64,000 nt of DNA from assembly GCA_047967505.1 (NCBI GenBank), contig CM106539.1, one strand, 5' to 3'. Made by a program: the position numbers and the translations under genes. Each line of letters begins with the position of its first letter. Position 1 is the first letter of the stretch. The stretch comes from Dipteris shenzhenensis. Taxonomy: Eukaryota; Polypodiophyta; Polypodiopsida; Gleicheniales. Below, in pieces: positions 57,617 to 64,000 of the stretch. The notes under the pieces were generated by a model. The model did not search any database and had not been told where the DNA came from. It saw only the letters and a list, made by a program, of their open reading frames with translations.

Positions 57617-59160
57617 CCCTAGATGGAGTAGAAATGGAAGGCTACCTTAATGGGAGCAAATTGAAGAGATATTATAGACTGCTCACCCTGCCTACCCTTC
57701 AAGCCATCCATAGAGAAAAAGAGCTGAAGGCCGAGGCAGCCCGGATGAAATGCCAAGCCATTAAGGAAGCCAGGGCATGAAATGCCAAACTCAAGCAATA
57801 AGCAAATGGCATTGCTTAAGGCAACTCTTGAACATAAGACTAACTGATGAGCAAATGATAGAACCAGCCAGGTTGCATGTCCAATTGCAAGGTCGAGGCT
57901 TATGCATCTAAGCACTTGTCCGAGAGCGAGCCACAACTTCATCTCCCATGATGTATGGGAGAAGCTACAGGTACCGCTAAACCTCACTGTCGCTTCAGTA
58001 TGGGCTATTAATGGCCAACTCTTAAGTACACTAGGATTTGTGAACTTGGGTCTAACGGTTGTTCGCTAGGTAGTAGAGATCCACTTTTATGTTCTCCCCA
58101 CATAAGCAATTGATGAACAATAATATTGGAAAGGACCTGGTGTTACGCCATGAACTATCAAATCGATTGGAGGGCCAGAATAGCTTCCCTTGCGAATGGT
58201 GAGAGGATTGTGGTAATTCCACTTTGTGAACCATGTCTTACTCCCTCTACTGCACCCTTGCTGGCCCAAGGCAAAGAAGTTCTAAGGAAGGGAGGAACCG
58301 AAGCTCCATCCACCTCCAACCCTCAAAATATCGACCCTCCAAAGAAAGTTCGACCCCAGAAGCAACAGAGAACCAACCGCGGTTGCGGCGGCCAGGTATG
58401 ATTGCCAATTGCTCTGCCACTATAGTCAATCACTCAGGAATGCCATGAACAATAGGTACAAGAGGCTATTCTCTACACTCAATGCTACTTCAATAGCAAC
58501 CAACGGCCCAAAAAGATCCAAGCAAAGTATGGCTCCCTAATCTCTCCTGGGACGATTGTGATAGGAACAACCCCACCTAGGAGGAGGACACAATGCCATC
58601 CATCGCCTCGGCTCCTAGGCCCTAATCCACCCCCCCAACAACCACAACATCCCCCTAAGTGCTGGGTCATGCTCCCAAGCTCTTGAAAGATCAAAATAGT
58701 TAAAAAGGCAAGCAGGTCGTCTGGGTACCGAAGTTCAAATCCCAAATCGTAGGGGTTTCGAGGGTAGTAACACAAGAACTTGTGTCAACTGTGGATGCAG
58801 TACCACAAGAACCTACCATCAAACTGGCTGCAACGACCAAACCCCAGAGCCTTGAATGTGACCTAGTACCATGAATTGTACAACTCAACACGAGGATCAA
58901 CCAAGACTGCGAGGAAGCAACACAAGAACCAACCCCTATAATGCAAAGAGTGACATAAGAACCTTCCTCCAAGTCCGAGGGCAAACCATCAAAGGTTGTT
59001 CCACTCATACCATCACCAACGGCACTGCCCAAACCATGAGAGCAAGTTTTTGCACCGATGGCAGTCACACAAGAAATCGCTTATCCCACAACAAAGGATC
59101 TTCCCGCAAGGGATCATCACCACACCAATGTACCTCTCACAACTAGAATGAGGCACAAGT
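57616..59160 (+). pseudogene. Gypsy-type retrotransposon remnant with retropepsin domain, element E
   Basis: At the left, EGYLNGSKLKRYY followed by a Glu/Ala/Lys-rich helix (KELKAEAARMKCQAIKEARA) resembles a Gypsy coding segment. Then comes an aspartic-protease-like trace: RASHNFISHDVWEKLQVPL (about 57922-57980, where the expected D-T/S-G is degraded to C-P-R) and VWAINGQLLSTLG; with a frame change, CYAMNYQIDWRARIASL and VIPLCEPCLTPSTAPL (58140-58260). A basic Pro/Lys/Gln stretch follows, then a spacer with VTQEP/ATQEP-like repeats (58760-59100). No RT was found downstream. Many stops and frameshifts make it dead. Confidence 0.55.
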
Positions 59161-59545
59161 TAAAGACATGTGCTCTACATGGTTGTTAAAATGCTATGTG
59201 GTAGCGCGACATTCGTCACCACCTCATTCCACATGATCATCGAGTCCAGGTCTAGGTGAGTCTGTATGGTAGGCATATCACCACAATGCACTCGTAGCTC
59301 AAAGTCACCTCCCTGCACATACACCCACACGTCTGCATGGTCAGCACTAGGTGATTATGGTTGGTACATCCATTCCACATTTTTTGTATTCTTGCATGCT
59401 GATCTCATAGTCTAACACATGCCTCACCCGTATGCCTTCCATTCACAACTAGACCTTCATAACCCTTTCCCCCCACCTCTCTCTCTCTCTCTCTCTCCTA
59501 CCCTTTCCACTCTCCTCCTTCTTCCCTTTCTTTACTTTTCTCAGT
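59161..59545. other. Unassigned sequence
   Basis: No motif recognised; a (CT)n run lies at 59477-59497. Confidence 0.3.
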
Positions 59546-59835
59546 CAGCTATTCTGCCAGCCATTGCCATTTTACTATCTCGCCAGCCGTTTCCATTCTA
59601 CTATCCCTACGACCGTTGCCATTTTACTATCCCGTTAGCCATTGCCATTCTACTATCCCACTGACCATTGCCATTTTGCTATCTTGCTGCTATTTTGCTA
59701 TCCTGCCGATGGTTGCCGTCCACTCATCCCCATGGTTTGTCACTCTAAAGGTTATGACACTGACTGTCACCATTTTGCTATCCTGTTGATCGTCGCCATC
59801 CTGATATCTCATCGACCATTGCCTTATGCCATCCC
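59546..59835. repeat. ~26-bp minisatellite (CCATTGCCATTTTACTATCC)
   Basis: About five well-conserved units of 26-27 bp (59550-59685) and further degraded ones to about 59835 share NNGACCRTTGCCATT and YTACTATCCC. In translation they give YYPTDHCHF-like repeats, a by-product of the array. Confidence 0.85.
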
Positions 59836-60330
59836 CCCGATCGTAGGGATAGTAAAATCTATAAAATGGCACCCTATCCCCCTGGGTCATCCTGCCCTCT
59901 TCCAGATAGCAATTCAATACTCAGTTCATGTCCTCATCCTCCTCCTCTTCTACCAATTCCCTTGTGACTCAATTGACCTTGTTCCCAATGGATCTTGAAA
60001 ATAAGTTTTTTGAGTTCGAGACGGAGCTTGGCCTCCACCCCCTATTCCACAAGCCACTGGCCCCTCCAAGTCACAGAGCATGCCCTCTGCCACAATTACA
60101 TCTGAAGTGCACATGAGGAGGCTACCACCTCTCCCCCGATGCTCCAATTCTATTAGCTCCCCCCCACAGAAAAGATCTGCATTTGGAGATAAGCTTGTCT
60201 AGTCCTACTTGACTTGGATGTCACCAAGACAAGTAGAAAATGGTAATGGGGTACAAGCAATGGTTGAGAACCATTATTCTTCCCACCAAGTTTGATTGAA
60301 ATCCTCCCCACTTTTCCAACTGTGTGCTGA
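59836..60330. other. Unassigned sequence
   Basis: No motif recognised. The LINE 3' end lies somewhere between here and 60350. No clear poly(T) tract marks it on the plus strand. Confidence 0.3.
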
Positions 60331-60339
60331 ACGTGTTAA

Positions 60340-62690
60340 GCAACCAATCCCATCATTCCTTCATGGACACCTTGAAGCCCATGGGTATGTTAAGCAATCT
60401 GAACATAGTGCCTTTATGGACCAATTGACAGCCCAGGCAATCTAGCTCAACTTGTGACTTTCCACTGAGATTGCAATATTCTGTTTTGTTATGATTGACG
60501 AGAGAGCCTGAGGCTAGACAATATGTTTCCAGACATTCCATAACTTCACTCACATCACGAGTGGTGTTTCTAGGCATAAGATTGGTGTGGTCTATGAATT
60601 GTTGCATAACCATCTAGTTTCCAGTAGGAAACTCAATTCCTTTGACTGTACCCTCATACGTTTTTTCAATGGGCAACTAGCCCAATGCGTCTGCCTACTA
60701 TAGCATAGAGGAGGGGGCAATGGGATACCCTTGCCTAATGGATCTTTTCAATGGGAAGGGTGAGGACACCTCACCATTAATGCAAACCTTGGCTGAGGCA
60801 TTGGAAAGCAAAAGATTGACTGTGGAGATGAAATTTGGCCCAAGTCCCTCGGCCCAAGTCCCATGCCTTTCATGAATTGTGTTAGAAAATCCCAGTCAAA
60901 CTTGTCATAAGCTTTATCAAAATCTATTTTGATGAAGCAAATATCTTGACTCGACTCCCTAGCATGTTCACACCCTTCCTTGATATTTACAATGGCCTCC
61001 AAGAGGTGTCTCCCTTTTATGAAACCCTTTTGTTCCTTCAAAATCCATTGGTCCATCTTGTGTTGAATTCTTATTGCTAAAGATCTGGCAAAGATTTTGT
61101 AACGGCAGTTAAGCATAGTCAGAGGTCTCCAGTTTTTAATCAAATCCTTTCTTCCTCCTTTTGGAATAAGCTTGATTATTCCACTATTTAGGTGGTCAGG
61201 AAGACAAGAGGTGGAGATACTTTCCAGCCACATCTCTAGAAGTCTGGGGCCTATTGAATCCCAGAAGACCTTGTAAAACTCAATAGGTAAACTATCCTCT
61301 CCAAGAGTTTTGCCATCTTTCATGACCAGCATCACTTCCTTAAGTTTTCCAAGAGTAAGAGGAGCCTCCAAGCTCTGATGGTCCAGACCCATGACTACTC
61401 CTTGTCTTGTAGACTGGCATCTATGTCTTGCACAAACCACTCCATCATCTGATTACATAGTTCTTGACAATAGGTTCTTAAAGTGCTCACAAATGAAGTC
61501 TCTGTTTTTAGTGTCCGATTGCACCCAAATTGTTTGTGTTGACTTTGAGGAGTAGAATTTCCTCTAAAGCTCTCTTCTTACTACTGCAAATAAGCTTGAA
61601 CGTTTCTTTGGTGGGCCTATCAAGTTTACCTTCCCACCATCTTTTGGTGTATAATTTGGCTGAGGAATACTTATGCTTTTCAGTTTGGCTAGTTCATGCT
61701 TGGCAAGGCAAAGATCGATTTGCACTTGAGTATCTCCATTGCGTGCCTGGGGTTAGAGAGTATCAAACCTCTTCTAGACAGCATCTAGTATCTGCCACTG
61801 TCAAACTTTGTCCCTGAGCTTTCTGGCCTACTTGAGAACTTCCTGTGTTTTAAGGACATTCCGAATACAAAAGTCAGCCCCACTGACTCCAAAAGCAGTC
61901 CACAAATCCTTCACTTTAGCTTGTACAGTACCTAGCTAGAAAAGGCTGGGATCAGCCTTAAACCAAGATGAAGCTCTTATTCTTGAACCGAAGTCACACT
62001 GAAGAAACAACGGTTTGCAATCAGAAATTGCAAATGTGGAATAGAATGTACTTTTGTTACTAGAAGTATCTTGGAGGAGAGTTTGAGAAAGATAAGCTCT
62101 ATCAAGTCGTGCTTCTCTCCTTGTCTCCCCAATCTACCTGTTGGACCATGTGAAGTCTCCTGCATAGATTGTGTCAACTACAACTGAAGAGAATATTTGA
62201 GGTTGCTCCAAGCATGAAGCTCAGATCCTCGTAAAGTGTTATCTTTACCAAGCCATCTGTCAGAGCTTCTTTCAACCATGTTAAAGTCTCCTATCAGCAC
62301 AACCTCATCCCCTAGATTGGATAAGGACTGCCATGTAGTACACCTCTCATGACAACATATACTGACACTAACGAGGACTTGATTCCCTTAAGAAGGCATT
62401 TCAACAAAATCCATTTCTTGTCATTGTCAACAACAACATCTAGGACGCTTTGGGAATAGTGTGACAAAATTCCAATTGCACACCCTCCTCTACCTTCCTC
62501 ATGGGAGGTGGTAAACCAAGTCCTCCTCTTATCAACACTCTTGAGTCATGCATCTAGAGCTTCACTTGTCGTTTTAACCTCTTATAGTGACAAAAAGGTT
62601 GAACACATAGAATTATCTCTTAGCTAAGTGGCCAGCAGACCTACCCTGCTGGGGTTAGTGACACCATGAATGTTCTAGGACAAGAAAGAG
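60340..62690 (-). pseudogene. L1-like LINE ORF2: AP-endonuclease and reverse transcriptase
   Basis: On the minus strand, the endonuclease opens near 62680 with NIHGVTNPSRVG, then GRGGCAIGILSHYSQSV and VVLIGDFNMVERSSDRW (about 62280). RT follows from 61440 to 60748 in one 230-codon frame: GEDSLPIEFYKVFWDSIG, IKLIPKGGRKDLIKNWRPLT, KIFARSLAIRIQ, KGFIKGRHLLEAI and CFIKIDFDKAYDKFDWDF. The catalytic box, in a shifted frame near 60590, reads FIDHTNLM instead of FADDTNLM, so an Asp is His. A thumb region follows to 60353. ORF1 lies directly upstream. Multiple stops lie in the endonuclease and linker, so the copy cannot retrotranspose. Confidence 0.9.
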
Positions 62691-62696
62691 ATGGAT

Positions 62697-64000
62697 TTAC
62701 TTACGATGCCTTTTTTGCCCCTTTTTGGCATTGGGGTTTGGGCTACTTGCATACATAGATGGGCATTTGGCTGTAGACCGCAGTCTCCTCTTGCTGCTGT
62801 GAGCAGTTGCTATTGGTTTACCTTTAACCACTATATCTTTATCTAGTTGAGGGGGAAGAGGAAGATCCTCTTTTGAATTATCAAGATCCTCTGTCAGCAT
62901 ATCATCACTCTTAATGACTTCATCCTTAAAGTCTTTGGCCCATTCATCTCCCTGTTCTAGCTTGGGAATGAGCTGGAGGCTGGGTTCAGGGATCGTTTCT
63001 GCTAGCACCTCGAATGCGTTTTTCATTGGGATGTCGGGAGTAGTTCTGGAATTGGGTAGTGGAGAGGCATTCTTCTTTGGTTTAACCAGACTGGCTGGAT
63101 GCATAGGAGCTTCCGCCTTCTTGGGAGTCCATTTTTCCTTAGGACCTTGAGGAGGATCAATGTTACCTTTGGGCTTGGATCACTTCAAGGGACAACTTTT
63201 AACTATGTGGTCCGACAGACCACATAGAAAACATGAATTGGGCAAGTTTTTAAACATAACTTTTTGTGTTCTTCTTTGGTTTAGTTGGACTGGCTGGATG
63301 CATAGGAGCTTCCGCCTTCTTGGGAGCCTCAAGTTGTTTGGGAGTCCATTTTTACTTAGGACCTTGAGGAGGATCAATGTTACCTTTGGGCTTGGATCAC
63401 TTCAAGGGACAACTTTTAACTATGTAGTCTGATAGACCACACTGAAAACATGAATTGGGCAAGTTTTTATACATAATTTTTTGTTCTCTAATCACACCAC
63501 CCCTCCGATTAAGGATTACAATGGTATCAGGCAACTCCTTAGCTAAATCTAGTTGAATGCAGACCTGGGGATTACCTTTGATATTAATGAATTGCTCTCT
63601 TTCTATGCTGATTACGTCTCCTAGGCTGTTGCAAATTGAAGCAGCTTGGTTACAAAGCGAGAACGGCAAATAAGGAAGCTTTACCCAGACTTGGAGAATA
63701 GTGGAGCGTGGGTTATCTGGGATGAAGAAAGGAGTCCACATATCTAGATATAGTGGTTGGTTGCGCACATTCCAGAGACCATGAAGAAGTACTCTTGAAG
63801 CATGCTCGGCTTTCTTGAAGAGAAAAATGAAGTATCCTTGTTGAAGGAAATGAACATTGGTGACTAAGTTACCTCTCCTACTCCAGTTGGTTCTAAACCA
63901 ATTCTCAAGAAAAGCAGCTGGAGGACACGGACCATGCAGATACCTGACAAGAGCATGCAATTCAAGCCATTTGACAGATTTGTCAAGTAGATCTTCCTCA
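62697..64000 (-). pseudogene. L1-like LINE ORF1 (DUF4283-type RNA-binding protein), runs off the right edge
   Basis: The frame enters the window at 64000 (EEDLLDKSVKWLEL) and contains the DUF4283-like domain of plant L1 ORF1: HFLQQGYFIFLFKKAEHASR, GLWNVRNQPLYLDMW, STILQVWVKLPYLPFS and GDVISIE. A zinc knuckle follows (CFQCGLSDYIVKSC, about 63440), with the ligand His replaced by Tyr. Stops follow the knuckle, then a duplicated second knuckle that keeps His (CFLCGLSDHIVKSC, about 63225). The tail (63104-62697) is acidic then basic (RRLRSTAKCP, KKGQKRHRK). The ORF1 start is outside the window. Confidence 0.88.
63070..63490. repeat. ~200-bp tandem duplication around the LINE ORF1 zinc knuckle
   Basis: The segment beginning TTCTTCTTTGGTTTA at 63070 recurs at 63269 (period 199). 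The second copy carries an extra ~19 bp (GCCTCAAGTTGTTTGGGAG). Both copies include the knuckle codons and the flanking CTTCAAGGGACAACTTTTAA. Confidence 0.85.

Noticed and set aside
58733-58745. GTTCAAATCCC resembling a tRNA B box
   Set aside because: No matching A box or cloverleaf could be formed around it, and the site reads as coding sequence in the Gypsy-type remnant.

Overview
The window looks like nuclear DNA of a land plant with a large, repeat-packed genome. The evidence is plant-type LTR retrotransposons primed by a tRNA-iMet-like site, a plant chromodomain Gypsy element, a plant L1-type LINE, and a rhomboid-protease gene whose split reading frame reads like the plant RBL13-15 group. 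Gene density is very low. The mixture of old Copia, Gypsy, Penelope-like and endonuclease-bearing Helitron-like relics with many long CA/GA/GT microsatellites suits a fern or gymnosperm better than a compact angiosperm. That is inference, and the species cannot be fixed from this sequence alone.

Only two protein genes look functional. The first is a rhomboid-like protein gene on the minus strand. Nine exons (24003 down to 20830) can be read with consistent splice phases, giving about 341 codons with the catalytic Ser and His in place. Its last exon(s), expected to encode a C-terminal UBA domain, were not found: the gene runs into an 10.9-kb Gypsy retrotransposon (9250-20137) that appears to sit in an intron. 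The second is an uninterrupted 215-codon minus-strand ORF (40591-41238) for a four-transmembrane protein of unknown function.

Layout. 1-3.4 kb: unassigned, with a GTAC-rich degenerate repeat and one decayed ORF. 3.4-8.6 kb: remnants of two Copia elements. 9.25-20.14 kb: a Gypsy chromovirus with matching 459-bp LTRs and a 4-5-bp target duplication, carrying a reverse-oriented 5'-truncated Copia (10.57-15.53 kb) and a further ~0.66-kb insertion in its integrase. 20.8-24.0 kb: the rhomboid gene. 24-38 kb: AT-rich or pyrimidine-rich DNA with no gene, one Helitron-like relic (27.1-28.4 kb) and a family of short palindromes. 38.5-40.45 kb: a second relic of the same PIF1-helicase/endonuclease type. 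40.6-41.2 kb: the four-TM gene. 42-44.3 kb: minisatellite, a possible PIF/Harbinger fragment and another transposon-like ORF. 45-48 kb: microsatellites and a large inverted repeat. 48.7-50.45 kb: a Penelope-like reverse transcriptase relic. 51-56.4 kb: pyrimidine-rich or unassigned sequence. 56.4-59.2 kb: an LTR with polypurine tract, then a Gypsy-type protease remnant. 60.3-64.0 kb: an L1-like LINE on the minus strand running off the right edge.

The genes do not form an operon or pathway. The window is mainly a record of nested insertion and decay. All exon borders, repeat borders and similarity statements were read by eye, and family names rest on motifs rather than database searches.
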